Shown in pieces: positions 15,080 through 24,271 of a stretch of DNA of 54,152 bases (position 1 is the stretch's first letter; each line of letters begins with the position of its first letter). The stretch is from an uncultured Oscillospiraceae bacterium (GTDB lineage Bacteria > Bacillota > Clostridia > Oscillospirales > Oscillospiraceae), in NCBI GenBank assembly GCA_900763675.1, contig CAAFLE010000078.1, positions 1 through 54,152 on the forward strand, read 5' to 3'. Under the pieces are notes generated by a model that was not told where the DNA came from, searched no databases, and saw only the letters and a list, made by a program, of their open reading frames with translations. The translations under genes and the position numbers were made by a program.

Positions 15080-16225
15080 ATGGTTAACGCAATTTCCATT
15101 CTCGGCTCGACCGGTTCCATCGGACGGCAGACGGCGGAAGCCGCCCGCCGTCTTGGCATTCCCGTGCTGGCGCTTTCGGCGCGGCGGGATGTGGACCGGC
15201 TGGAAGAACAGGCGCGGCTGTTCCGCCCCAAATACATTTCCGTGACCGATCCTGCGGCGGCAAAGGAGCTGCGGAGCCGTCTCGCGGGAATGAACATCGA
15301 GATCGGCGAGGGGGAGGATTCTCTCATCGCCGCCGCGACCGTCGAGGGGGCGGACTGCGTCGTGACCGGCATTTCCGGCAGCATCGGGCTTCGCCCGACG
15401 CTTGCCGCCATCCATGAAAAGCGGCGCATTGCGCTCGCAAACAAGGAAACGCTCGTGTGCGCGGGCGAGATCGTCATGGCGGAAGCCGAGCGCTGCGGCG
15501 CGGAGATTCTGCCGGTCGATTCCGAGCATTCGGCGATCTTCCAGTCGCTCGCCGGGCGCGAGAAAAAGGAACTTCGGCGCATTCTGCTCACCGGCTCCGG
15601 CGGACCGTTCCGCGGCTGGACAAGAGAGCAGACGAAGGACGTCACGCCCGAACGCGCCGTGCGCCATCCGAACTGGAGCATGGGCGCCAAGATCAGCATC
15701 GACAGCGCTACCATGATGAACAAGGGACTCGAATTTATCGAGGCGATGCACCTTTTCGCCGTGACGCCCGACCAGATCCAAGTGATCATTCACCCGGAGA
15801 GCGCCATCCATTCCATGGTGGAACTGCTCGACGGCACGGTCATCGCGCAGCTCGGCGTGCCGGACATGGGGCTGCCCATCCAGTACGCGCTCACCTATCC
15901 TGAGCGGCGCGAGTCGGCGGCAAAGCCGCTGGATTTCGCCGCGCTCGGCTCAATGCATTTTGAAGACCCCGATCTGGAAAAGCTGCCGTGCCTGCGTCTG
16001 GCGATGGAGTGCGCCCGTAAGCGCGGCACCGCGCCGTGCGTGCTGTCCGCGGCGAACGAGATCGCGGTAGGGGCGTTTTTGGGACACCGGATCGGGTATA
16101 ATGATATTTACCGTCTGGTGGCTTCGGCGGTGGAGCGTGCGGAGTTTATCGCGCAGCCCACGCTCGAAGAGATTCTGGCATCGGATGCGGCGGCGCGGGA
16201 GCTTGTCCGCAGGGAGATCGGCTGA
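15080..16225 (+). CDS. dxr: 1-deoxy-D-xylulose-5-phosphate reductoisomerase
   Basis: Second step of the MEP isoprenoid pathway, NADPH- and metal-dependent, 381 residues. ILGSTGSIGRQTAE is the NADPH loop, ALANKETLVCAGE and PVDSEHSAIFQ hold the metal and substrate residues, TGSGGPFRGW is the flexible active-site lid and NWSMGAKISIDSATMMNKG the conserved core. It shares the operon with ispG and with uppS, which consumes the pathway products. Confidence 0.96.
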   Translation: MVNAISILGSTGSIGRQTAEAARRLGIPVLALSARRDVDRLEEQARLFRPKYISVTDPAAAKELRSRLAGMNIEIGEGEDSLIAAATVEGADCVVTGISGSIGLRPTLAAIHEKRRIALANKETLVCAGEIVMAEAERCGAEILPVDSEHSAIFQSLAGREKKELRRILLTGSGGPFRGWTREQTKDVTPERAVRHPNWSMGAKISIDSATMMNKGLEFIEAMHLFAVTPDQIQVIIHPESAIHSMVELLDGTVIAQLGVPDMGLPIQYALTYPERRESAAKPLDFAALGSMHFEDPDLEKLPCLRLAMECARKRGTAPCVLSAANEIAVGAFLGHRIGYNDIYRLVASAVERAEFIAQPTLEEILASDAAARELVRREIG

Positions 16226-16227
16226 GT

Positions 16228-17280
16228 ATGTATATCGTTCTTGCGATTCTGGCATTCGGAATACTGATTTTTGTCCACGAGCTGGGTCACTTCCTCGTGG
16301 CAAAGGCGTGCGGCGTGAAGGTAACGGAGTTCGCTATGGGCATGGGTCCCCGGCTTCTTCACAAGCAGCGGGGCGAGACGGTGTACTCGCTCCGCGCTTT
16401 CCCCATCGGCGGCTTCTGCGCCATGGAGGGAGAGGAGGAGCAGTCGGACGATCCGCGGGCGTTCAATAACCAGAGCGTGCCGCGCCGCCTTCTCATTCTC
16501 GCCGCGGGCGCGGCGATGAATTTCCTGCTCGGTCTTGTGCTTGTCATCGTGCTTTATGCCGGCGCAGGCGGCTTCAACAGCCCCGTGATCGCCGGCTTTG
16601 CCGACGGCTGCCCCTACGAGGGGACGCTGCAGATCGGCGACGAGATCCGCCGCGTCAACGGCGAGCGGGTCTATTTCACCGGCAACTTCGTGCAGTACGC
16701 CTCCGCCGACGAGAACGGGAATCTCGATCTCGTCATCGTCCGGGACGGAAAGCGGATCAAACTGGAAAACTACCATATGGTTCCCGTCGCGTTTACGATC
16801 GACGGGCAAACCGTGATGAAATACGGCATCAATTTCACCGTCGCCCCGCCCACGGCGGGTAACGTGCTGAAATATTCGTTCTACAACTGTCTGGACTTTG
16901 TGCGCATGGTGCGTGCGGGGCTGGTGCAGCTCGTCTCCGGGCAGGCGTCGATGTCGGACATGACCGGCGTCGTCGGCATGGTGGACATCATCAACGAAAC
17001 GGGACAGAGTGCGCAGACCGTGTCCGAGGGCATTTCGGACATCGTGTTCCTTGTGGCGTTCATCGCCGTGAATTTGGCGGTCATGAATCTGCTGCCGCTC
17101 CCGGCGCTCGACGGCGGACACATTCTGACGCTCCTTTTGAGCTGGCTCATCGAGAAGATCACGGGCAAAAAGCCTGACCCGCGCATCGAGGGCTATATCC
17201 ATTACGTCGGTCTGCTGCTCCTGCTCGGACTGATGGTGCTTTTGATGTACAACGACATTGTGAGGATCATTCGGCGATGA
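16228..17280 (+). CDS. rseP: Site-2 intramembrane metalloprotease (RseP/RasP)
   Basis: Zinc protease cutting transmembrane anti-sigma factors and leftover signal peptides, 350 residues. HELGH (17-21) in the first helix and NLLPLPALDGGHI near the C-terminus are the zinc and Asp ligands. One PDZ domain lies between (about 115-190; ADGCPYEGTLQIGDEI...VNGERV). It starts 2 nt after dxr and its stop overlaps the ispG ATG, the same placement as rasP in Bacillus. Confidence 0.94.
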   Translation: MYIVLAILAFGILIFVHELGHFLVAKACGVKVTEFAMGMGPRLLHKQRGETVYSLRAFPIGGFCAMEGEEEQSDDPRAFNNQSVPRRLLILAAGAAMNFLLGLVLVIVLYAGAGGFNSPVIAGFADGCPYEGTLQIGDEIRRVNGERVYFTGNFVQYASADENGNLDLVIVRDGKRIKLENYHMVPVAFTIDGQTVMKYGINFTVAPPTAGNVLKYSFYNCLDFVRMVRAGLVQLVSGQASMSDMTGVVGMVDIINETGQSAQTVSEGISDIVFLVAFIAVNLAVMNLLPLPALDGGHILTLLLSWLIEKITGKKPDPRIEGYIHYVGLLLLLGLMVLLMYNDIVRIIRR

Positions 17281-18326
17281 AGAGAAAAATCACAAAAACC
17301 ATTTATGTCCGCGGCGTTCCCATCGGCGGCGGGAATCTCATTCCCGTGCAGTCCATGACGAACACGCATACGGACGACGTCCCCGCCACGCTCGCGCAGC
17401 TCCGGCGGCTGGAAGCGGCGGGCTGCCAGATCGTGCGCCTTGCCGTGCCGAACGCGCTCGCGGCGCGGGCGCTGCCGGAGATCCGGCGCGGCACCGACCT
17501 GCCGCTCGTGGCGGACATTCACTTTGACTACCGGCTCGCTCTCGCCGCTGTGGAGGCGGGCTTTGATAAGATCCGCATCAACCCCGGCAACATCGGCTCG
17601 AGCGAGCGGGTGCGCATGGTCGCGGACACCTGCCGCGAACGCGGCGTCCCCATCCGCATCGGCGTGAACTCCGGCTCGGTGGAAAAGGGGCTGCTTGAAA
17701 AGTACGGGCTTTGCGCCAAGACCCTGTGCGAAAGTGCGCTCGGTCACGCGAAGCTGCTGGAAAACTGCGGCTTTGAGGACATCTGCATCAGCGTCAAGGC
17801 GAGCGACCCCGCCATGACGGTGGAGGCGAACCGCCTGCTCTCTACGCTGTGCGATTACCCGCTGCACCTCGGCGTCACGGAAGCCGGAACGAAGGAACGC
17901 GGCATTTTGAAATCCGCCGCGGGCATCGGCTCGCTGCTGCTCGACGGCATCGGCGACACGATCCGCGTGTCGCTCACCGACGCACCCGAGGAAGAGGTCC
18001 GCACGGGAACGGAACTGCTGCGTGCGCTGGGACTGCGCTCCGGCGTCCGGTTCGTATCCTGCCCCACGTGCGGGCGGACGGAATACGATCTCATCGGCAC
18101 GGCAAAGGCGGTCGAGGAACGGCTGCGCGACAAGCCGTGGGACATCACCGTCGCGGTGATGGGCTGCGTTGTGAACGGACCGGGCGAGGCGTCCCATGCC
18201 GATTACGGCATTGCCGGCGGCAAGAGCGAGGGCGTCATTTTCAAGCACGGCGAGCCGGTGGCTCGCGTCGCGTCGGACAAGCTCGCCGACGCGCTTGTGG
18301 AACTCATTGAAAGCGAGAACGGATAA
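17277..18326 (+). CDS. ispG: 4-hydroxy-3-methylbut-2-enyl diphosphate synthase (flavodoxin)
   Basis: [4Fe-4S] enzyme reducing MEcPP to HMBPP in the MEP pathway, 349 residues, the bacterial single-domain-plus-Fe-S form. VQSMTNTHTDDV starts the TIM barrel, KIRINPGNIGS is the conserved barrel block, and the cluster cysteines lie in FVSCPTCGRTE and VMGCVVNGPGEA. It sits where many Firmicutes carry proS, between rseP and polC. The ATG overlaps the rseP stop. Confidence 0.95.
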   Translation: MKRKITKTIYVRGVPIGGGNLIPVQSMTNTHTDDVPATLAQLRRLEAAGCQIVRLAVPNALAARALPEIRRGTDLPLVADIHFDYRLALAAVEAGFDKIRINPGNIGSSERVRMVADTCRERGVPIRIGVNSGSVEKGLLEKYGLCAKTLCESALGHAKLLENCGFEDICISVKASDPAMTVEANRLLSTLCDYPLHLGVTEAGTKERGILKSAAGIGSLLLDGIGDTIRVSLTDAPEEEVRTGTELLRALGLRSGVRFVSCPTCGRTEYDLIGTAKAVEERLRDKPWDITVAVMGCVVNGPGEASHADYGIAGGKSEGVIFKHGEPVARVASDKLADALVELIESENG

Positions 18327-18330
18327 ACCC

Positions 18331-21300
18331 ATGGCAGAGGAAACCAGATTCTTGGATATGTTCGGCTGCTGCACACCGCTCAAGGAGATGTGCGGCGGGC
18401 TGGAGAAAGCAAAGGTGCAGAACGTCGTCATTTCGCGGGAAAAGCGGATAATGGATATGACGGTCTCCTTTGCTGCGCCCGGCACCCCCTCCGATATTAC
18501 CACGCTTGAATGGCGCATTGCGGCGGAATACGGACTGAGAAGCGTACATATTGCGGCAAAAACGCCCGCCGCCCCGGCGGTAAAAAAGCCCGAGCCGCCG
18601 AAGAAGGAAGTGAAGAGCGCGGCGAAAAAGCCCGAACCGGGCGCGGCGCTTTTTGGAAAAATGCCGAAGGACAATCATAAAACGGACATTTCTGCGCTGA
18701 CGCTGCAATCCGGCACCGTGAACGTGACGGGCAAGGTCTTTGCCGTGGACAGCCGAAAGATCGCGAAAACGAACGCCGCCGTGCTGAGCTTTGACATGAC
18801 CGACTACACCGGCAGCGTCCACGTTTCCAAGTACATCCGGCAGGGGGACGACCAGTCCGTGCTGGACAAGATCCGCGTCGGGGACTATGTAACGGTGCGC
18901 GGCGACGTGATCTTCAACCGCTACGATAACGACATGGCGATCGACGTATCCGCCATCGTGAAGGAGACCGCGCCGCAGCGCATGGACACCGCCGAGGGGG
19001 ACAAGCGCGTGGAGCTGCATCTCCACACGCGCTATTCCACGCTCGACGCACTGACCGACCCGACCGCCGCGGTGAAAACGGCGGCACGCTGGGGACACCG
19101 CGCCGTCGCCGTAACGGACCACGGCGTCGCGCAGGCGTTCCCGGAGTTCTGGCACGCGGGCGCAAAGTGCGGCATCAAGATCATCTACGGCGTGGAGGGG
19201 TACTATATCAACGACGTGGACGACATCCTTGCCATCCACGGCGAGACCGACCTGCCGCTCGACGCGAGCTTTGTGGGCTTCGACATCGAGACGACCGGTC
19301 TCGACAGCCGCACGCAGCGCATTACCGAGATCGGCGCGGTGCGCGTGGAAAACGGCTCCGTGACGAAGAGCTTCCAGACGTTTGTCGATCCGGAAATTCC
19401 CATCCCGCCGGAGATCGTGCAGCTCACCGGCATCACCGACCGGGACGTGTACGGCGCTCCGAACGAGAGCGAGGCGGTGCGTGCCTTTCTCGATTTCGCG
19501 GGCGATCTGCCGCTCGTGGCGCACAACGCCGCCTTTGACGTCGGCTTCATTTCCGCCGCGGCGCGGCGCAGCGGCATCGCGTTCGACCCCGTATACATCG
19601 ACACGCTGCCCATTTCCCAGGCGCTTTTGAAGGAGATCAAAAAGTACAAGCTCGACATCGTGTCCCGGGCGCTTGGTCTGCCGGACTTCAACCACCACCG
19701 CGCCAGCGACGACGCCGCCGTGTGCGCCCGCATTTTCACGACGCTGCGTCCGCAGCTCGCAAAAAAGGGCGCGAAAACGCTCGCCGACATCGGACCGATC
19801 GTCGCCGAGCTGCGCCGCACGGATGCCCGCCGCCCGCGCCACATCACGCTGCTCGTGCAGAACAAAAAGGGACTCAAAAATCTCTACGAGCTGATCTCCA
19901 AATCGCATCTCGAACACTTCAAGAAAAGCCCCATCATCCCGAAGAGCCTGCTGATGCAGTACCGCGAGGGGATCCTTGTCGGCTCGGCGTGCGAGGCGGG
20001 CGAAATATTCGACGCCGTGGTGCGCAACCGGAGCGACGAGGAGCTGGACCGACTTGCGGCTTTCTACGATTATTTTGAGATCCAGCCGCTCTGCAACAAC
20101 CACTTTCTCATCCACGACGGCAAAGCGAGAGACGAGGAGGATCTGCGCGAATTTAACCGCCGCGTCCTCGCTCTCGGACGGCGGCTCGGAAAGCCGGTCG
20201 TCGCCACCGGCGACGTGCATTTCCTCGAACCGGAGGACGAGATCTACCGGCACATCCTTATGGCGTCGCGCAAATTCCCGGATGCGGACAAGCCCCTGCC
20301 GCTTTATTTCAAAACGACCGACGAAATGCTCCGCGAGTTTTCCTATCTCGGCGAGACGGACTGCCGCGACGTCGTTATCACGGCGCCGAACGCCATCGCC
20401 GACCGGGTCGAGAGCTTTGAGCTGCTGCCGAAGGAGCTGTTTCCGCCGTCCATCCCGCACGCGGCGGAGGATCTGGAGCGCATGGTGTGGGACAAGACTC
20501 ACGAGCTGTACGGCGACGATCCGCCGGAGCTTGTTTCCACGCGAATTAAAGAAGAGCTGGACGCCATTCTGGGGCGGCACTACGAGGTCATTTATATGTC
20601 CGCGCAGAAGCTTGTGCAGAACTCGCTCGAACACGGCTACCTTGTCGGCAGCCGAGGGAGCGTCGGCTCGTCGATGGTGGCGTATATGTCCGGCATCACG
20701 GAGGTAAATTCCCTCCCGCCGCACTACCGCTGTCCGAAATGCAAGTTTACCGACTTTGAAAATGTGTATACGCCCGAGGGAGATAAGTACGGCTGCGGCG
20801 CGGATATGCCGGACCGCGTCTGCCCTGTGTGCGGCGCAAAGCTCGCCAAGGACGGGTTTGACATCCCGTTTGAAACGTTCCTTGGCTTCGGCGGCGACAA
20901 GGTCCCCGATATTGACCTGAACTTCTCCGGCGAGTACCAGGCAAACGCCCACAAATACACCGAAGAGCTGTTCGGACGCGACCACGTGTTCCGCGCCGGG
21001 ACCATCGGCACGCTTGCGGAAAAAACCGCCTACGGCTATGTGAAAAAATACCTTGAGGAGCGCGGCATGACCGTTTCCAAGGCGGAGGAAAACCGGCTCG
21101 CGGCGGGCTGCGTCGGCGTGAAGCGCACGACCGGGCAGCACCCCGGCGGATTGGTCATCATCCCGCAGGACAAGGACGTCACCGACTTCTGCCCCGTGCA
21201 GCACCCGGCGGACGACGCCACCGGCGGCATCATCACCACCCACTTTGAATACCACAGCATGGAGGCAAACCTCCTCAAGCTCGACGAGCTGGGTCACGAT

Positions 21301-22371
21301 GACCCGACCATGATCCGTATGCTGGAGGACGCGACGCACGTCAACGCCCGGGAGATCCCGCTCGACGACCCGGAGACCATGCGCATTTTCACATCGCCCG
21401 AGCCGCTCGGCATCCCGGACGGCGACCCGATCGTCGGGCATACCGGCACGATCGGCGTGCCGGAGTTCGGCACGGCGTTCACCCGGCAGATGCTCGTGGA
21501 CACGCAGCCGCACGAGTTCGCCACGCTCGTCCGTCTGTCGGGCTTCTCCCACGGCACGGACGTGTGGGCGGGCAACATCCACGACATCGTCGTCAACGGC
21601 ATCGCCCCGACCGACAAGTGCGTCGGCTGCCGCGACGACATCATGCTCTATCTCATCGAGATGGGCATGGAGCCGAAGCGGGCGTTCAAATTCATGGAGG
21701 CGGTGCGTAAGGGCGCGATCCACAAGGGAAAGCCGTGGCCCGACGGCATTGTGGAAGAGATGCAGCAGCTCGGCGTGCCGGAGTGGTGGATCGAGTCCTG
21801 CCGGAAGATCCAGTACCTCTTCCCGAAGGCGCACGCGGTCGCGTATGTCACGATGGCGTTCCGCATCGCGTGGTTCAAGGTGCATGAGCCGCTGGCGTAC
21901 TACAGCGCGTATTTCTACCGCCGCAGCCAGAAGGACGGCTTTGACGCCGAAAGCATGCTGCAGGGCATCGACAAGTGCCGCGAGAAGATCAACGCCATCC
22001 GCCGCAACCCGAACGCAACGGCAAAGGAAGAGGACCTGCTCACGACGCTGGAAGCGGTGTACGAGTTTTATCTGCGCGGCTTCCGGTTCGCGCCGATCGA
22101 CATCTACAAATCCGATTCCTACAAATTCCTCATCGAGGACGGGGCGCTGCGCCCGCCGTTCGTCGCGATCTCCGGTCTCGGCGGCGCGGCGGCGGAGGAC
22201 CTCAAACGGGCGCAGGACACGGGCGCAAAGTTCGTATCCATCGACGATGTTTCCGACGCCTGTCCCAAGGTGAGTACCGCCCATCTGGATATGCTGCGAA
22301 AGCTCGGCGCTCTCGGCGATCTGCCGGAGAGCCGGCAGGTGAGTCTCTTTGAGACGTTCGGCGAAATGTAA
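18331..22371 (+). CDS. polC: DNA polymerase III alpha subunit, PolC type
   Basis: Main replicative polymerase of low-GC Gram-positives, 1346 residues, about 100 fewer than Bacillus PolC; the N-terminal domain is short. Order: N-terminal and OB regions (1-220), PHP start VELHLHTRYSTLDAL (about 226), an inserted DEDDh proofreading exonuclease with FDIETTGLD (about 316), HNAAFDVGF (about 397) and HHRASDDAA (about 454), the rest of PHP, then the polymerase with the zinc-binding cysteine pairs CPKC/CPVC and the catalytic PDIDLNFS (about 859). The open frame begins earlier inside ispG; the ATG at 18331, 4 nt after the ispG stop, gives the family N-terminus. Confidence 0.96.
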   Translation: MAEETRFLDMFGCCTPLKEMCGGLEKAKVQNVVISREKRIMDMTVSFAAPGTPSDITTLEWRIAAEYGLRSVHIAAKTPAAPAVKKPEPPKKEVKSAAKKPEPGAALFGKMPKDNHKTDISALTLQSGTVNVTGKVFAVDSRKIAKTNAAVLSFDMTDYTGSVHVSKYIRQGDDQSVLDKIRVGDYVTVRGDVIFNRYDNDMAIDVSAIVKETAPQRMDTAEGDKRVELHLHTRYSTLDALTDPTAAVKTAARWGHRAVAVTDHGVAQAFPEFWHAGAKCGIKIIYGVEGYYINDVDDILAIHGETDLPLDASFVGFDIETTGLDSRTQRITEIGAVRVENGSVTKSFQTFVDPEIPIPPEIVQLTGITDRDVYGAPNESEAVRAFLDFAGDLPLVAHNAAFDVGFISAAARRSGIAFDPVYIDTLPISQALLKEIKKYKLDIVSRALGLPDFNHHRASDDAAVCARIFTTLRPQLAKKGAKTLADIGPIVAELRRTDARRPRHITLLVQNKKGLKNLYELISKSHLEHFKKSPIIPKSLLMQYREGILVGSACEAGEIFDAVVRNRSDEELDRLAAFYDYFEIQPLCNNHFLIHDGKARDEEDLREFNRRVLALGRRLGKPVVATGDVHFLEPEDEIYRHILMASRKFPDADKPLPLYFKTTDEMLREFSYLGETDCRDVVITAPNAIADRVESFELLPKELFPPSIPHAAEDLERMVWDKTHELYGDDPPELVSTRIKEELDAILGRHYEVIYMSAQKLVQNSLEHGYLVGSRGSVGSSMVAYMSGITEVNSLPPHYRCPKCKFTDFENVYTPEGDKYGCGADMPDRVCPVCGAKLAKDGFDIPFETFLGFGGDKVPDIDLNFSGEYQANAHKYTEELFGRDHVFRAGTIGTLAEKTAYGYVKKYLEERGMTVSKAEENRLAAGCVGVKRTTGQHPGGLVIIPQDKDVTDFCPVQHPADDATGGIITTHFEYHSMEANLLKLDELGHDDPTMIRMLEDATHVNAREIPLDDPETMRIFTSPEPLGIPDGDPIVGHTGTIGVPEFGTAFTRQMLVDTQPHEFATLVRLSGFSHGTDVWAGNIHDIVVNGIAPTDKCVGCRDDIMLYLIEMGMEPKRAFKFMEAVRKGAIHKGKPWPDGIVEEMQQLGVPEWWIESCRKIQYLFPKAHAVAYVTMAFRIAWFKVHEPLAYYSAYFYRRSQKDGFDAESMLQGIDKCREKINAIRRNPNATAKEEDLLTTLEAVYEFYLRGFRFAPIDIYKSDSYKFLIEDGALRPPFVAISGLGGAAAEDLKRAQDTGAKFVSIDDVSDACPKVSTAHLDMLRKLGALGDLPESRQVSLFETFGEM

Positions 22372-22390
22372 TCCAACAAAGGAGAAACCC

Positions 22391-22939
22391 ATGAAACTTA
22401 TGATCGCGTCCGACCTTCACGGCTCGGCGTACTATGTGGAAGCGCTGCTCCGCCGCCGGGCGGAAGAGCAGCCCGAAAAGCTTCTCCTGCTCGGCGATAT
22501 TCTCTACCACGGTCCGCGCAACGACCTGCCGCGGGAATATGATACGAAGAAATGCGCCGCGCTTTTGAACGCGCTGGAGGAAGCGCCGCTCTGCATCCGC
22601 GGCAACTGCGACGGGGAAGTCGATCAGATGGTGCTGCATTTTCCCGTTCTCGCGGACTTCGCCGCCGTGTTTGCGGACGGATACACGCTGTATCTGACCC
22701 ACGGTCACCATCTCGACAGCGCCGCCAAAACTCTCGCCGCGGGCGACATCCTGCTCTACGGGCATACCCATATTCCGGCGTTCGAGCGCAAAGATGGAAT
22801 ATATTATGTAAACCCCGGCTCGGTGTCCATTCCGAAGGAGGGCAGCCGCCACAGCTATCTTCTTTGGGAAAACGGCGTTTTCACGTGGAAGGATGTGGAG
22901 ACCGGCGAGGTGTGGCGCACGGAGCGCGTGACGCCGTGA
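22391..22939 (+). CDS. YfcE-type metallophosphoesterase
   Basis: Calcineurin-fold phosphodiesterase, 182 residues. Metal motifs appear in order: MIASDLHGS (DxH), LLLGDILYHGPRND (GDxxxHGP), IRGNCDGEVD (GNCD), LTHGHH and LYGHTHIP (GHTH). Highly similar family members hydrolyse artificial phosphodiesters; the natural substrate is unknown. It follows polC by 19 nt with SD AAAGGAG, and its stop overlaps the GTG of the next gene. Confidence 0.88.
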   Translation: MKLMIASDLHGSAYYVEALLRRRAEEQPEKLLLLGDILYHGPRNDLPREYDTKKCAALLNALEEAPLCIRGNCDGEVDQMVLHFPVLADFAAVFADGYTLYLTHGHHLDSAAKTLAAGDILLYGHTHIPAFERKDGIYYVNPGSVSIPKEGSRHSYLLWENGVFTWKDVETGEVWRTERVTP

Positions 22940-23634
22940 GCGGCTCGCCGCAGGCGGTGCGCGAGGCGCTTTTCGCGCTGCGCGATGAGAATAACGCCCG
23001 GTTTATGGCGCGGCTTACTCCGACGATTTCACCGGAGAGCATCCTCGGCGTGCGTATGCCGGATTGCCGCGCTCTTGCAAAAGCGCTTTGCCGCGAGCCG
23101 GACATCGGGCGGTTTCTTGCGGACCTGCCGCATGGCACGCTCGATGAAAACAACCTCCACGCGCTGATCCTCAACGAAGAGAAGGACTATTCCGCCGCGC
23201 TCGCGGCGCTCGACGCCTTTCTCCCGTATGTGGATAACTGGGCGACCTGCGATGCGCTGCGCCCGAAGGCGTTTAAAAAGCGCCCTCCGGCGCTGCCGGA
23301 CGAGTGCCGCCGCTGGATGCAAAGCGCCGAGCCTTATACCGTGCGCTTCGGCATCGAAATGCTTATGACGCACTATCTCGACGCAGATTTCCGCCCGGAA
23401 TATCTTAAGGAAGTTTCCATAATACGAAGCAACGAGTATTATGTAAACATGATGATCGCGTGGTATTTCGCAACGGCGCTTGCCAAGCAGTACGATGCGG
23501 CGATTTCCTACATCGAGCAGCGGCGTCTGGATTCGTGGACGCACAACAAAGCCATCCGTAAAGCCATCGAAAGCTACCGCGTCAGCGAAGAGCATAAGAC
23601 TTACCTCCGCACGCTTGTCCGGCGGGAAACATAA
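22936..23634 (+). CDS. DNA alkylation repair protein, AlkD-like
   Basis: HEAT-like-repeat DNA glycosylase for N3/N7-alkylpurines, 232 residues, the usual AlkD size. ESILGVRMPDCRALAK, EEKDYSAALAALDAF, YVDNWATCDALRPK (Trp/Asp of the lesion cradle) and NEYYVNMMIAWYFATAL are typical. I place the start at GTG 22936, which overlaps the phosphoesterase stop (GTGA); the frame is open upstream but only shadows that gene. It is the second alkylation-repair locus of the window. A strong hairpin ends the operon. Confidence 0.88.
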   Translation: MSGSPQAVREALFALRDENNARFMARLTPTISPESILGVRMPDCRALAKALCREPDIGRFLADLPHGTLDENNLHALILNEEKDYSAALAALDAFLPYVDNWATCDALRPKAFKKRPPALPDECRRWMQSAEPYTVRFGIEMLMTHYLDADFRPEYLKEVSIIRSNEYYVNMMIAWYFATALAKQYDAAISYIEQRRLDSWTHNKAIRKAIESYRVSEEHKTYLRTLVRRET

Positions 23635-23636
23635 AT

Positions 23637-23680
23637 AGCGAAAAGCCCGGAAGAGATTTTCCTCTTCCGGGCTTTTCGCT
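23637..23680. terminator. Bidirectional terminator, alkD / ruvX
   Basis: Arms 23637-23655 and 23662-23680 pair over 19 bp with a 6-nt loop; T-rich outer arms serve both strands. Confidence 0.8.
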
Positions 23681-23693
23681 GCTCGCCGCGCCG

Positions 23694-24110
23694 TTACTTC
23701 TGCCCGCTGGCGAGATAGCTCTCGAGCAGGAGCGTCGCGGCGACCGCGTCCACGTTGGCGCGGTGCTTTTTTTCCTTTTTCCCGGCGGCGTGCAGTATGG
23801 CGTGAGCCTCAATGGTGCTGCGCCGTTCGTCCCAGAGTACGACCGGCAGACCGGAGGCGTCCTCCAGCAGCGCTTTGAACTGCCGCGCCTTTTCCGCCCG
23901 CGGTCCCTCCGTGCCGTCCATGTTTTTCGGCAGACCGAGGACAAATCTTTCGGCGTCGCGCTCTCTTGCAAAAAAAGCGAGCCGCTGCGCGAGCTTTTCG
24001 GCGTTCCATTCCTGAATGGTGAGCGCTTCTCCGGCGAGCGTCCCGGTGAGATCGGATACCGCGACGCCGGTACGGGCGTCGCCGTAGTCGATGGCGATGA
24101 TACGTTTCAT
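23694..24110 (-). CDS. ruvX: Holliday junction resolvase-like RuvX (YqgF)
   Basis: RNase H-fold nuclease, 138 residues; the family resolves Holliday junctions in vitro and in E. coli is needed for pre-16S rRNA 5' maturation. The first acidic residue lies in IIAIDYGDARTGVAVSD, LGLPKNMDGTEG is the conserved loop, LWDERRSTIEA gives the second acid, and HRANVDAVAATLLLESYL the last. Clean SD (GGAGGG) before the ATG. A single-gene unit with its own promoter. Confidence 0.93.
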   Translation of the reverse strand: MKRIIAIDYGDARTGVAVSDLTGTLAGEALTIQEWNAEKLAQRLAFFARERDAERFVLGLPKNMDGTEGPRAEKARQFKALLEDASGLPVVLWDERRSTIEAHAILHAAGKKEKKHRANVDAVAATLLLESYLASGQK

Positions 24111-24136
24111 GGCTGTCCCTCCGTTTCCACGCTATC

Positions 24137-24166
24137 ACTATAGCATAACCCGCCGCCCCGGCGCAA
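24137..24166 (-). promoter_or_regulatory. Promoter of ruvX
   Basis: Minus strand: -35 TTGCGC (24166-24161), 18-nt spacer, -10 TATAGT (24142-24137), 27 nt ahead of the start codon. Confidence 0.5.
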
Positions 24167-24271
24167 CGGTTTCGCCGCGTTTCTCCGTTCGACCTTTTTC
24201 GCAGAGATCGTCTGGTATGCTCTGCCTGAAAGAACATTTCCCGCGGTTTTCCGCGGGGAGAGGAGGAGCGT

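Noticed and set aside
18304..22392. 1362-codon minus-strand open frame opposite polC
   Set aside because: A long antisense frame is expected opposite a GC-rich gene; the product is rich in Arg/His/Val without domains, while the plus strand encodes full PolC.
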